Positions 36,259 to 45,368 are shown, counted from the stretch's first letter. The stretch is 64,000 bases of DNA from Methylomagnum ishizawai (GCF_019670005.1 NZ_AP019783.1:1508501-1572500); one strand, 5' to 3'. A program made the numbers and translations. Notes: generated by a model not told the origin, from the letters alone.

Positions 36259-36267
36259 TGGTATTAT
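36259..36267 (+). promoter_or_regulatory. Possible extended -10 promoter for the TonB receptor gene
   Basis: TG at 36259-36260, one base, then TATTAT at 36262-36267, an extended -10. The -35 is weak. It lies in a 373-base stretch (36078-36450) that is AT-richer than the surroundings and otherwise holds only weak, unconvincing frames. Confidence 0.35.
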
Positions 36268-36450
36268 GTTTTATCTATCTGGGCCTGTCCGGGGCAAGGC
36301 CCGCTTCGCCCCGATTAATGCGGTGTAAGGAAGATATGAATCCATGCGGTTGCGCTGCGCTAATCGCACTGCGGGCTGTAAATGAAGGCCCATATTATTA
36401 TAATTAATGAGTATTTGCTCCGCTTGCCAGAGAACCAGCCCCGCCAGCCT

Positions 36451-38475
36451 ATGTGCATATCCCGTTTCAAATTGGCTTTGCTTTTGGCCCGCATGGCTAT
36501 GCTATGGGCCACTGCAAATACCATTGGTTTTGGCGCGGAATTGGACGAATTGATCGACCTGCCATTGGAGCAGCTGATGAATATCGAGGTGTATAGCGCC
36601 TCGAAATTCCCGCAGAAAAAGATCGATGCGCCGGCATTGGTCAGTATCGTCACCGCACAGGATATCCAGGATTATGGATACCGGACCTTGGATGAAATCC
36701 TCAATAGCATCCGTGGGCTGTATACCAACTATGACCACAATTACAACTACCTTGGTGTGCGGGGTTTCAGCCCTCCCGGCGATTACAACTCGAAAATCCT
36801 GTTGCTCATCGATGGCTATCGCACCAACGATCCGGCCGCCGACCAGGCTTCCCTGGGAACCGATTTCCTGCTCGATGTCGATTTGATCGACCGGGTTGAA
36901 TATGTCTCGGGGCCGGGGTCCGCCCTTTATGGCAATAATGCTTTTTTCGGCGTGATCAATATCATCACCAAGGACGGAACGCATTATCAAGGCGGCGAAT
37001 TGTCCGGCCAATACGGCAGCTTCGGTTATAACAAGGAGCGGGGCACTTACGGCAAACAATTCGATAATGGTGCCAACCTACTATTATCCGGCTCGCACCA
37101 GTACGCCGACGGACAGAACCTATTTTTCCAGGAATTCAACGCGCCCGGCTCCGATTCGGGCAAGGTTAGACATGAGGATGCCGGCCGCGCCGACCGTTTA
37201 TTCGGTAAGTTTTCGTACCGGGGATTTAAGTTGGAAGGCGGGTTCGTGAACCGCAAGCAGGAAATTCCGACCGCCTCCTTCGGGCAGTTGTTGGGTAGCG
37301 GTGGCAGCTTTACCATCGACCGGCAGTATTTCTTAGACCTGTCCTATAGCGGTGATCTTTCCGATACCCTAAACCTGTATGCCCATGCCTATTCCGGCAG
37401 CCATAACTACGATGGTGACTATGTTTATATCCCTCCGACTCTCAATAAAGACCGGGGCAGGGCGAACTGGGCCGGTACCGAATTGAAATTCGTCAGCACC
37501 TATTTCGACCGGCATAAGCTGGTGGTCGGCGGCGAATACCAGAACAATTTCGATCTCCAAGCGGCCAATTTTGATGTTAATCCTTACCTGCCTTATACGG
37601 AAAGCGACGCACATAATTACCGCTACAGCTTTTATGCCCAGGACGATTTCAATATAGTCCACGATCTGGCGTTGAATGCCGGTCTTCGCTACGATTATTA
37701 CAATACCTTCGGCGATACGGTCAATCCCCGTGCCGCGCTGATTTATAAACCCTGGGACAGCACGGCGTTCAAACTCTTGTACGGTACGGCGTTCCGTGCG
37801 CCCAACGCCTATGAACTCTATTACGCATCGGGAAGCTCCCGGCCAAATCCCGATTTGCAGCCGGAGAAAATCGCCACCTATGAAGTCGTGATCGAACATC
37901 AACCCTCGAACCATCTGCGGATGGCGGCTTCGGGGTTTCGTTACCAGATCTCCGACCTGATCAATCTCACCACCGACAACGATCAACTGACCTTCCGTAA
38001 CCAAGCCAAGGCCAACGCCTGGGGAACCGAGGCGGAAATCGAATACTTTTGGGAGAATGGCACCCGGCTGCGGGGAAGTTATACCTGGGTGGATGTGAAA
38101 CAACAGGGCGCTTTGACGGATGGAACCCCCCCGAATTCGCCTGGGAGTCTGGTGAAGCTCAATCTTTCCCTACCGATCTGGGACAAGGCTTTCCGCCTGG
38201 GGTCGCAGTTCCTCTATACCGGCGGCCGCAAGACGCTGTTGGGGCGGGGCAAGTCCTTGGAGGGTTATCCCGTGGTCGATCTCACCCTGAGGACCGACCA
38301 GCTTTTCAAAGGACAGCTCAAGGGTTTCGAGGTTTCGGCCAGCGTTTACAACTTGTTCGATCAAACTTATTTCAGCGTGGCCGGGGAAGAACATTGCGAT
38401 AACCTGGGAGCCTGCCTGAATGGCATTCCCCAGGTGGGGCGTAATTTCCGGGCCATGCTGAATTACCGGTTTTAG
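36451..38475 (+). CDS. TonB-dependent outer-membrane receptor
   Basis: A 674-residue receptor: signal peptide (KLALLLARMAMLWATANTIGFG), plug domain (residues about 50-165, with ILLLIDGYRTND and RVEYVSGPGSALYGNNAFFGVINIIT), then a 22-strand-type barrel ending RNFRAMLNYRF with the terminal aromatic. Receptors with this short, LEQLMNIEVYSASKF-type start are frequently next to a YfiR-like gene, as here. Ligand unknown; it could be a siderophore, cobalamin or copper chelate. An ATG at 36382 would add 23 residues before the signal peptide, so 36451 is preferred. Confidence 0.88.
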   Translation: MCISRFKLALLLARMAMLWATANTIGFGAELDELIDLPLEQLMNIEVYSASKFPQKKIDAPALVSIVTAQDIQDYGYRTLDEILNSIRGLYTNYDHNYNYLGVRGFSPPGDYNSKILLLIDGYRTNDPAADQASLGTDFLLDVDLIDRVEYVSGPGSALYGNNAFFGVINIITKDGTHYQGGELSGQYGSFGYNKERGTYGKQFDNGANLLLSGSHQYADGQNLFFQEFNAPGSDSGKVRHEDAGRADRLFGKFSYRGFKLEGGFVNRKQEIPTASFGQLLGSGGSFTIDRQYFLDLSYSGDLSDTLNLYAHAYSGSHNYDGDYVYIPPTLNKDRGRANWAGTELKFVSTYFDRHKLVVGGEYQNNFDLQAANFDVNPYLPYTESDAHNYRYSFYAQDDFNIVHDLALNAGLRYDYYNTFGDTVNPRAALIYKPWDSTAFKLLYGTAFRAPNAYELYYASGSSRPNPDLQPEKIATYEVVIEHQPSNHLRMAASGFRYQISDLINLTTDNDQLTFRNQAKANAWGTEAEIEYFWENGTRLRGSYTWVDVKQQGALTDGTPPNSPGSLVKLNLSLPIWDKAFRLGSQFLYTGGRKTLLGRGKSLEGYPVVDLTLRTDQLFKGQLKGFEVSASVYNLFDQTYFSVAGEEHCDNLGACLNGIPQVGRNFRAMLNYRF

Positions 38476-38490
38476 GGCATTTTGCGGCTC

Positions 38491-39066
38491 ATGCACGGAA
38501 TGCCTTCGCGCCGTCCGGGCCATACGATCCTGGTTCGATGGTGGTTATTGATGGTCGCCGCTGTATTGGTGCCGATTGCAATCCCCGTGTCCGCCGGGCC
38601 GGATATAACCGCCGAATATAAGGTGAAAGCCGCCATCCTCGTCAATCTTGCGAAATTCACCGAGTGGCCACCGGCGGTCCTCGCCGATTCGGCGGCCTTG
38701 ACGATTTGTCTGGTTGGCGAACCCGTCATGGCCGCGTTGCTGACGGAAGTGAGCGGAAAAACCGTTCATAACCATGGGCTCAAAGTGTTGGCTTTAACCG
38801 CCGCCGCCGACCGCGGGTTCGAATCCTGTCAGGTATTATTTGTGGGCCTGTCCGCGAGCGGCCACGCCGAAGCCCTCTTAAACAAAACCATGGACCGGCC
38901 TATTTTGACGGTCGGCGATACTCCCGGCTTCGCCCGGCAAGGCGGCATGATCGAACTGGTCAGAAAGGACGATCACCTGGGTTTCAATATCAACCTCGGC
39001 AAGGCAAGGAAAGCCGGCCTCACGCTCAGGGCGCAGTTGTTGGCCTTGGCCAAGATTGTCGAGTGA
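38491..39066 (+). CDS. YfiR-family periplasmic protein (DUF4154)
   Basis: A roughly 190-residue periplasmic protein with a signal peptide (MVAAVLVPIAIPVSAG). The family core is EYKVKAAILVNLAKFTEWP, ILTVGDTPGFARQGGMIELV and a closing GFNINLGKARKAGL. Pseudomonas YfiR restrains the diguanylate cyclase YfiN; the paralogues next to TonB receptors are less studied. No cyclase or kinase follows here. The ATG at 38491 is chosen; a TTG at 38482 and an ATG at 38500 are alternatives. It begins 15 bases after the receptor stop, so the two are likely one operon. Confidence 0.85.
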   Translation: MHGMPSRRPGHTILVRWWLLMVAAVLVPIAIPVSAGPDITAEYKVKAAILVNLAKFTEWPPAVLADSAALTICLVGEPVMAALLTEVSGKTVHNHGLKVLALTAAADRGFESCQVLFVGLSASGHAEALLNKTMDRPILTVGDTPGFARQGGMIELVRKDDHLGFNINLGKARKAGLTLRAQLLALAKIVE

Positions 39067-39244
39067 GGATGTGGGCGTTGTCTTGATCCGGTGCGTTCAG
39101 GCGCTAAAGCATTTTCGGAACGGGGGTATGGTGGTGGCGGACAGTCCTGGGCTGGCGTCCAAAACAAGCTTTGGATTCCAAGGCCGCCCGGAATTTGCCG
39201 TACATTCAAACTGAAAAGGCGCTAGCCGAAATCCGCCCAAAGCC

Positions 39245-39931
39245 ATGGGCCTCACTTCATGGGGGTTGTGCTTGATTAAAGTCCTGATCGAAATCTTCAT
39301 CGGCCTGCTCGCGGTCGCCGCCGCGCCGCTCGCGGTCCAGGCGGTGTTCCAATCCAAAAGCCGCATCGGGCGCTTGGCCCAGACTATCGCGGGCATCGCG
39401 CTCGTGGTCGGCTTCCTGGTGGTGTGGGGCGATACCGGGCGCGATCCGCTGCAATGGGTCTATTGTTGGCTCAATCCCGGTGCTTATTCCTGCCAGGATA
39501 CCGATATGGCCGCCGCGCCTCCTCCGAATGGCATTCCGCAGCCGGATGGCCCCATCCGCAGCCAAATCCAAGAAGCCTTGTTATTGGGGGCACCGGGAAA
39601 AACGGCGGTCACGGAAGTCTACGCCTCGCTCGGCCAATTCCCGCGCGACAACCCGGCGGCGGGCCTGCCCGACCCGGAGCAACTCATCGGCAATTACACG
39701 ACCGGCATCGCCGTCGAGGACGGGGCGATCCATATCGCCCTCGGGAATCGCGCCGATCCGGCCATCAACGGCAAAACCATCAGCTTGCGTCCCGCCCGGG
39801 TCGGGGATAACCCGGCCAGCCCGCTGTCATGGTTGTGCGGCTATGCCGAGCCGGTCCGGGGCATGGTGGCCCAGGGCGCGAACCGGACCTCGGTGCCCGC
39901 CCTGTACCTGCCGGTCGAATGCCGCCCATGA
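39245..39931 (+). CDS. Membrane protein with a type IV pilin-like C-terminal domain
   Basis: A 228-residue protein. Residues 10-35 and 42-62 form two hydrophobic helices; a Cys-containing loop follows (WVYCWLNPGAYSC). Residues about 115-228 follow the major pilin globular domain: GKTAVTEVYASLGQFPRDNPAAGLP, then GNYTTGIAVEDGAIHIALG, NGKTISLRPA and SWLCG with a final PVEC, the disulfide-loop pair of pilins. The pilin prepilin signal (GFTLIE) is absent. It may be a membrane-anchored pilin decoy or minor pilus-related factor; function unknown. Confidence 0.65.
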   Translation: MGLTSWGLCLIKVLIEIFIGLLAVAAAPLAVQAVFQSKSRIGRLAQTIAGIALVVGFLVVWGDTGRDPLQWVYCWLNPGAYSCQDTDMAAAPPPNGIPQPDGPIRSQIQEALLLGAPGKTAVTEVYASLGQFPRDNPAAGLPDPEQLIGNYTTGIAVEDGAIHIALGNRADPAINGKTISLRPARVGDNPASPLSWLCGYAEPVRGMVAQGANRTSVPALYLPVECRP

Positions 39932-39941
39932 TCGGCCCGCC

Positions 39942-40691
39942 TCACCCGCGCAGCCGGTACCACACCACCCCCACCCATTCATGGCAGGCGTAATAGCTGG
40001 ACATCAGGGCGCTGGCGCTGGGCAGGAAATCGAAGCAATGGCTGTCGCCGCTGGATTGATAGCCAGTCCCGGCGGCGACCACGGCGAAACCCTCGCGCTC
40101 GAATTCGGGGATGGCGCGGGGCAGGTGCCAGACATGGCTGACCAGATAGATGCGGCGGATGCCCGCCGCCCTCAGCAAGGGCGCGGAAAAACGCGCGTTC
40201 TCGCGGGTATTGGCCGAGCGCTCCTCCACCCAGGCCACCGGCACCCCGAATTCCGCCTCCAACACCGCCTTCATCAGCGGCCCCTCGGCGCTTTCGCCTT
40301 CCGGGGCACCGCCGGTCACCAAGACCGGCTTGCCGGTCAGGCGTTGCAAACGGGCGCCGTAGCGCACCCGCTCCAGGGTGCGGGCGTTCAAGGTGTCGCC
40401 GCCGCCGAATTCCGGCGCGTCGTAGCGCAGCCCGCCGCCCAGGATCACGATGGCCTCGGCCTCGCCGCCCCGGATGGGCGCGTAGGGCAGTTCCAGGGTC
40501 GCCAGCAAGCGCCCGGCAACCCAGGGCGTCGCGAGCAACCATAAGCCCAACAAAGCCAGCCCGAGCAAACTACGGCCCAGGCGCGGACGCCGCCGCGCCA
40601 GCCAAAACCCCACCGTGCCCAACAACAACAGGTTCAGTGGCGGCAACAGCAGGCCGGCGGCCAGATTGGTGAATAACCAGTTCCAATTCAT
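39942..40691 (-). CDS. YdcF/ElyC-family membrane protein (DUF218)
   Basis: A 249-residue protein with two N-terminal membrane helices and a DUF218 domain: EAIVILGGGLRY, VLVTGGAPEGESAE, NTRENARFSAPLL and YLVSHVWHLPRA. E. coli ElyC/SanA relatives affect envelope polymer assembly. The start at 40691 puts the first helix at the N-terminus. The gene ends 10 bases from the convergent pilin-like gene. Confidence 0.87.
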   Translation of the reverse strand: MNWNWLFTNLAAGLLLPPLNLLLLGTVGFWLARRRPRLGRSLLGLALLGLWLLATPWVAGRLLATLELPYAPIRGGEAEAIVILGGGLRYDAPEFGGGDTLNARTLERVRYGARLQRLTGKPVLVTGGAPEGESAEGPLMKAVLEAEFGVPVAWVEERSANTRENARFSAPLLRAAGIRRIYLVSHVWHLPRAIPEFEREGFAVVAAGTGYQSSGDSHCFDFLPSASALMSSYYACHEWVGVVWYRLRG

Positions 40692-40738
40692 GCGGGGTTT
40701 GCGGGTCCGGGTGGGTCCGGCGCATGGCACGGCCCGCC

Positions 40739-41371
40739 TCAGCCCGGTCCGAACCAGGGGGCGAAGCGCCGCGCTGCGGTTTCGGGGTCGTCGCCGCCGA
40801 ACACGCCTTCCACCACGGCCAGGAGTCCGGCCCCGGCTTCCAGCAGGGGAGCGGCGTTGTCGGGGGTGATGCCGCCGATGGCGGCCAGGGGGATGCGGAG
40901 CCGCCGCCGGGCCTCGGCCAGGGTGTCGAGCCGGGCCAGCGGTGCCAGGGGCTTGGTGCGGGAAGGAAAGAAGCGCCCGAAGGCGGCATAATCCGCGCCC
41001 GCCGCTTCCGCCGCCAGGGCCAGTGCCACCGAGTCGTAGCAGGACACGCCGATGATGGCCCCATCGCCCAAGCGCCGCCGGGCTTCCTGGGGGCTGGCAT
41101 CGTCCCGGCCCAGATGCACGCCATCGGCCCCGATTTGGGCGGCGAGGTCCACAGAATCGTTGACGATCAAGGGCACACCCGCCGCCCGGCACAGCGCCAG
41201 CAGCCGTTCCGCCGCCGCCACCGGGTCCGGGGCGGATTTGGCGCGGTATTGGACCAGGACGGCCCCGCCCCGGAGCGCCGCCGCCACGGCCCGGCAGAGG
41301 GCGTCGATATCTTGCGGGCCGTCGTGGGTGATGGCGTATAAGCCTTGCCGGGGTAGGGATTGCGTTGGCAT
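40739..41371 (-). CDS. thiE: Thiamine-phosphate synthase family protein
   Basis: A 210-residue TIM-barrel that joins hydroxymethylpyrimidine-PP and thiazole-P. Motifs: VQYRAK, LIVNDSVDLA, ADGVHLGRDD, IGVSCYDS, YAAFGRFFPSRTKP and AIGGITPDNA, in order. Length is normal. It stands 47 bases upstream of the ydcF-like gene on the same strand, with no other thiamine gene near. A TenI-type regulator is a less likely reading because the catalytic segments are kept. Confidence 0.9.
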   Translation of the reverse strand: MPTQSLPRQGLYAITHDGPQDIDALCRAVAAALRGGAVLVQYRAKSAPDPVAAAERLLALCRAAGVPLIVNDSVDLAAQIGADGVHLGRDDASPQEARRRLGDGAIIGVSCYDSVALALAAEAAGADYAAFGRFFPSRTKPLAPLARLDTLAEARRRLRIPLAAIGGITPDNAAPLLEAGAGLLAVVEGVFGGDDPETAARRFAPWFGPG

Positions 41372-41390
41372 GGGGGTCTCGTGGGCGGGG

Positions 41391-42131
41391 TTAGCTGGCT
41401 TTCCAACTGCGGCGGCGCGAGGAATCGGTGACCAGGGCGTCGCCGACCTTTTCCTGGGCCTGCCGGAACACGTCGAACACGCCGTTGATGGCGATGCGGG
41501 CGGTGTCGCCCTTGTCGCAGACGAAGCCGCCGGCCTTCACCGCCAGCACCACCTCGGCGAACTGGGTCTTGCAATACTCGGCGGCGATGGAATGCACCTT
41601 CTTCATCACGTTCTGGGCGCTTTCGCCGGTGATGATGCCGGGCGCGACCACCAGCACATAGCCGGTCTCCAACTTGACCACGAGGTCGGTCGGGCGCATG
41701 GAATTGGTCAGGACGCGCTGCACGGCGGCGGTGGCCTGTTCGGCGGGCAGGAGGGTGGTTTGGTTGTGGTCCACCATGATCTGCAACATCACCACGGCGG
41801 TGCGGCCCTCGCGGCCCAGCGCCTTGGCCAGCCAGCGCTCGGTCTCGCCGATCAATTGATAGCGGTTCTGCTGGCCTAGGCCGTTGTCGTAGGACACCAG
41901 GGTGAGGAGTTTTTCGCGCTGGGCTTGCAGGAAATACACCGGCAAAGCCACCATCATCCCGAAGCCGGCCGGCGTGCCATAGGTGCGGAGCAATTCCCAG
42001 AGGCGCTCCGGTAGCGGGCAATCCTGCGTCGTGAAAAAGATGAACGACCACAACAAGCCATACGCCACCAGGAATGCCAGCCCCCCGGCCAGCAACGGCA
42101 ACGACCAAGAAAAAAATCGCAGGATCGACAT
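41391..42131 (-). CDS. Membrane protein with a degenerate GGDEF domain
   Basis: A 246-residue protein with two N-terminal helices (residues 5-35 and about 55-70) and a cytoplasmic domain laid out as a diguanylate cyclase: NGLGQQNRYQLIGETERWL, then MRPTDLVVKLETGYVLVVAPG where LVARLGGDEFAVLLP would stand. The GGDEF signature is replaced by ETGYV, so catalysis is not expected; a sensing or scaffold role is more likely. It begins 205 bases from the divergent sigma-54 activator. Confidence 0.58.
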   Translation of the reverse strand: MSILRFFSWSLPLLAGGLAFLVAYGLLWSFIFFTTQDCPLPERLWELLRTYGTPAGFGMMVALPVYFLQAQREKLLTLVSYDNGLGQQNRYQLIGETERWLAKALGREGRTAVVMLQIMVDHNQTTLLPAEQATAAVQRVLTNSMRPTDLVVKLETGYVLVVAPGIITGESAQNVMKKVHSIAAEYCKTQFAEVVLAVKAGGFVCDKGDTARIAINGVFDVFRQAQEKVGDALVTDSSRRRSWKAS

Positions 42132-42336
42132 GACAAAAACCACATTGCTAAGACAAGTTGAAATGACCGCGCATTCTATACATTACCGTCCTCCTTGTTA
42201 CCGCCTCCGGGCTGGAAAATTCGCCGCGAACCGGGTGGCGGGCCGATACCGGGGGATTCCCGGCCCGGTAGCGCGGTTGCAACGCGATTTAAACGCCCCT
42301 ATGTTGCACCGAACCCTTTGACCCCGGAATCCCACC

Positions 42337-43716
42337 GTGAATACCTTTGCGCCCACTTTCAAACCCTGGATCGCCGCCGTTGGTGCCGAACACGCCCTGG
42401 CCAGCTTGGCGGAGCTATTGGATGGTGCCGCCGTGTACGCCATCGACGCCCAGGGCCGCGTATTGTATTGGAGCCAGGCCGCCGAGCGCCTGCTGGGTTT
42501 CGCCGCCGCCGAAGCCTTGGGCCGGCCGGTCGAAACCGTGCTGCGTTGCCAGTCCTGCGACGGCCCCGGCGTTTTGATCGAGCGCGGTCGATTGGACCAC
42601 GAACCGACCTCGGTGCAAAAGGCCGATGGCGGGCCGATCCGGGTCCGGCGCTCGGCGCGGGCGTTCTTCGATGTCCAGGGCGGGTTCGCCGGGGCCATCG
42701 GGGTGTTGTGGCCGGAACCGCAGGAGCCGGACGACGGCGAGGGTTTCGGCGGGCGGGAGGCGGTGGAGACCTTCCACGGACTCGTCACCCGCGACCCGAC
42801 CATGAAGCAAGCCCTGCAAATCATCCGCAACGTGGCCCAGACCGACGCCTCGGTCTTGATCCGGGGCGAATCCGGCACCGGCAAGGAATTGGCCGCCCGC
42901 GCCCTGCACGAGGAAAGCCGCCGTCGGGGCCGTCCGTTCCTCGCCATCAATTGCGCGGCGCTGAGCCCCGCCCTGCTGGAAAGCGAATTGTTCGGCCATG
43001 TGCGCGGTGCCTTCACCGGGGCGCTCAAGGACCACGCCGGGCTGTTCAAACGCGCCGACCGCGGCACCTTGTTCCTGGACGAGGTGGCGGAATTGCCCTT
43101 GGAGTTGCAGGCCAAGCTGTTGCGGGCTTTACAGGACAAGACCTTCCTGCCGGTGGGCGCGGACCGGCCGGTGACGGTCGATGTCCGTATCGTCGCCGCC
43201 ACCCACCGTTCCTTGCGCGAAGAATCCAAGGCCGGGCGGTTCCGCGAAGACCTGATGTACCGGCTGCGGGTGGTGCCGGTGTTCCTGCCGCCGTTGCGGA
43301 CCCGGCGCGAGGATATCCCGTTGCTATTGCGGCATTTCATCGACCGCCACAACCTCAGGGGCCAGCGCCGCATCCTGTCCATCGAGCCGGAGGCGATGCG
43401 GGCGCTGTTGGATTACCGCTGGCCGGGCAATATCCGCGAATTGCAGAACGTGGTCGAGTACGCCTTCGCGGTGGGGCGGGGCGATAGCCTGGGCTGCGGC
43501 GATTTGCCGCCGGAATTCGGCGAGGCGGCGGGCGAATCGGTGCCGTCGGTGGCGCGGTCGTGGTCGCCACGGCCGGTGTTCGGGGCGGGCTTGGACGAGG
43601 CGGCACGGTTGCGGGCGGCGCTGGAACATTCCGGGGGCAAGATCGAGGACGCCGCCGCCTTGTTGGGGATGAGCCGGGCGACGTTTTGGCGCAAGCGGAA
43701 GAAGTGTGGGGTGTGA
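42337..43716 (+). CDS. PAS-containing sigma-54-dependent transcriptional activator
   Basis: A 459-residue bacterial enhancer-binding protein. Residues 20-125 form a PAS sensor with a CQSC pair at 71-74 that could bind a redox or metal ligand. The AAA+ domain has GESGTGKE (Walker A), GAFTGA at 224-229 (sigma-54 contact) and GTLFLDEVAELP (Walker B). The Fis-type helix-turn-helix is KIEDAAALLGMSRATFWRKRKK. The start is a GTG. There is no receiver domain, so it senses a signal directly. Its targets are unknown; one sigma-54-like promoter occurs at 27445-27460. Confidence 0.9.
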   Translation: MNTFAPTFKPWIAAVGAEHALASLAELLDGAAVYAIDAQGRVLYWSQAAERLLGFAAAEALGRPVETVLRCQSCDGPGVLIERGRLDHEPTSVQKADGGPIRVRRSARAFFDVQGGFAGAIGVLWPEPQEPDDGEGFGGREAVETFHGLVTRDPTMKQALQIIRNVAQTDASVLIRGESGTGKELAARALHEESRRRGRPFLAINCAALSPALLESELFGHVRGAFTGALKDHAGLFKRADRGTLFLDEVAELPLELQAKLLRALQDKTFLPVGADRPVTVDVRIVAATHRSLREESKAGRFREDLMYRLRVVPVFLPPLRTRREDIPLLLRHFIDRHNLRGQRRILSIEPEAMRALLDYRWPGNIRELQNVVEYAFAVGRGDSLGCGDLPPEFGEAAGESVPSVARSWSPRPVFGAGLDEAARLRAALEHSGGKIEDAAALLGMSRATFWRKRKKCGV

Positions 43717-43734
43717 GCGAGTTGTGCTTGCTTG

Positions 43735-45210
43735 TTATTCTGGCCAAGGATAAGAGTATTTCTTGCAAAAATAGTTTAAGGCATCCAAAGTTTCTGGTGC
43801 CAGCAAGGCCAATATATTTTTGGTGAATTCTGGCTTATCGATGCCGGATGCCTGGGGGCCGGAATATTCTGTCGCCTGGCTCCCCAAAGGCGTTATAAAT
43901 TCCAGTGGCTGTAATTTCGCGCTCAGCATCCTGAATAAAGCCGTGCCGTCTTCGATCTTCAGGGTTTTGACCGCAGGGATTTTATCCTCGATCAATCTAT
44001 TCCATAGTAAATAAATTTGCGCCGCCCTTTCCCATTCGTTGTGGCAAGCTTCGATATCCACACCGAAATATTTTTCGATTACCCGCCTCCGCTGGATATA
44101 GGAGGCATTTTGCCTGTTATCGGCTTCGTTTTCGAGGATCAGGCTAGGTATGTTCTGGAAGGGATTTCTAATCAGCCGCGCCACCATGTCGGCCACATAA
44201 TAACGCCGGGACGGGTCCAGGCCGGTATTCCAGACAAACCCCACCCCAGGTTTCAGCAGCCGGGTAGCCCGTGGTTCCACGCAATTTTCATCGATATTGA
44301 AAACCGTATCCACCAAGGAAGAGGAGAGGATGCCATGATGGCCTATGGTGGTTTCTTGGGGAATGTCGAAGCCCAAGCTCCGGGCATATCGCGATAAATG
44401 CCGCATTCCCGTGCGGGGGGCGGCCAATATCAGCAAGGGGCAATAGCTCCAATCCTCGGAATCCAGGATACTGGTGGCGAAGATGGATTTTGTTTTTTGC
44501 TGTTTGCTCCAATGCTTGTCGGCTTGCCGGTATTTCAAGCCGGGAACACTGCGGAAATTGTTTTGCCAGATCAAGTGATGCCAGCTGCTTTGTTGGATCG
44601 CCTGGGATTCGATAGTGGTTTGATGCAGGATCGGTGCAATAAATTTATTGAAAACCGGCGTTCCCGCTAAATCATAAAGATTCGAGGAATGTCTGGTCCT
44701 GATATTTTCCAACGCATCCTGCAATATGCTCGAAAGCCAGGGGTTTCCCGGTTTGGCCCAGATGAGTCCATTAATCAGCCGCGGCTTGTCCGGTGTATTG
44801 CTTTTGCTTACCAGAAACAGATTTTTCGACAGATCGACCCAGGTTTCAATTGGGCGCAGGCATTGCAGGTTGATATTGACGAACATCCCGCCATGCGTGA
44901 CCAAGGCGGCCAACCGTAGCAGATCGGCCTTGGCCACCGGGTTTTCAAGGTCATTCAATGCCGCTCGGACCGCCTCGTTTTGGTGGAAACCGGCTAGGTA
45001 TTCTTCCAAATTTTCATTGGTTATCAGATGGTGGGTCCAGCCAGGATTATTATCGATCCAGGATTGCTTGGGGGCGGTCAACTCATCGGGAAGGCGGGAA
45101 TCTTCAGTGTCGCTCAGCCAAATTTGAAAAATGATCCTGGGTCCATCGTTGGTGATATTTTGATGGGGTTCGGTATTCGCTGTTTTTTCGGGTATTATTG
45201 TGGTGTTCAT
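43735..45210 (-). CDS. GT32-like glycosyltransferase domain fused to a sulfotransferase-like domain
   Basis: A 491-residue protein in two parts. Residues 25-200 look like the Och1/TcdA-type sugar transferase (IPKIIFQIWLS-like start, NPVAKADLLRLAALVTHGGMF). The metal-binding DXD that should follow is N112-I-N114. Residues 255-490 start CPLLILAAPRTGMRHLSRY, resembling the PAPS-binding loop of sulfotransferases. Together they suggest a polysaccharide- or glycan-modifying enzyme, possibly inactive in the first half. The composition is AT-richer than the neighbours. The start at 45210 lies 20 bases after the small frame 45231-45341. Confidence 0.55.
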   Translation of the reverse strand: MNTTIIPEKTANTEPHQNITNDGPRIIFQIWLSDTEDSRLPDELTAPKQSWIDNNPGWTHHLITNENLEEYLAGFHQNEAVRAALNDLENPVAKADLLRLAALVTHGGMFVNINLQCLRPIETWVDLSKNLFLVSKSNTPDKPRLINGLIWAKPGNPWLSSILQDALENIRTRHSSNLYDLAGTPVFNKFIAPILHQTTIESQAIQQSSWHHLIWQNNFRSVPGLKYRQADKHWSKQQKTKSIFATSILDSEDWSYCPLLILAAPRTGMRHLSRYARSLGFDIPQETTIGHHGILSSSLVDTVFNIDENCVEPRATRLLKPGVGFVWNTGLDPSRRYYVADMVARLIRNPFQNIPSLILENEADNRQNASYIQRRRVIEKYFGVDIEACHNEWERAAQIYLLWNRLIEDKIPAVKTLKIEDGTALFRMLSAKLQPLEFITPLGSQATEYSGPQASGIDKPEFTKNILALLAPETLDALNYFCKKYSYPWPE

Positions 45211-45230
45211 GTGTGGGGTGGATTTGTGGG

Positions 45231-45341
45231 TTAAAGCAAGATATAACCCAGGGTATTGGCGATTTCTTCAGTCGGCTGGATGAAGTGGAGATGATCGCTA
45301 AAAGTATATTTATGGTCGGCTTTGAAGAGGGGTTTAGCCAT
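45231..45341 (-). CDS. Small open frame, probable truncated gene
   Basis: A 36-codon frame (MAKPLFKADHKYTFSDHLH...) with a good GGAAGGA ribosome site about ten bases before its ATG. The sequence looks like the N-terminus of a larger protein (PTEEIANTLGYILL) cut short by a stop. I do not recognise the family. It lies just upstream of the glycosyltransferase fusion. Confidence 0.35.
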   Translation of the reverse strand: MAKPLFKADHKYTFSDHLHFIQPTEEIANTLGYILL

Positions 45342-45368
45342 GGTGGTGTGTTCCTTCCACGTTGGCCT

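Noticed and set aside
36159-36407. An 82-codon plus-strand frame between the IS and the TonB receptor
   Set aside because: No ribosome site, no family similarity and overlap with the likely promoter region.
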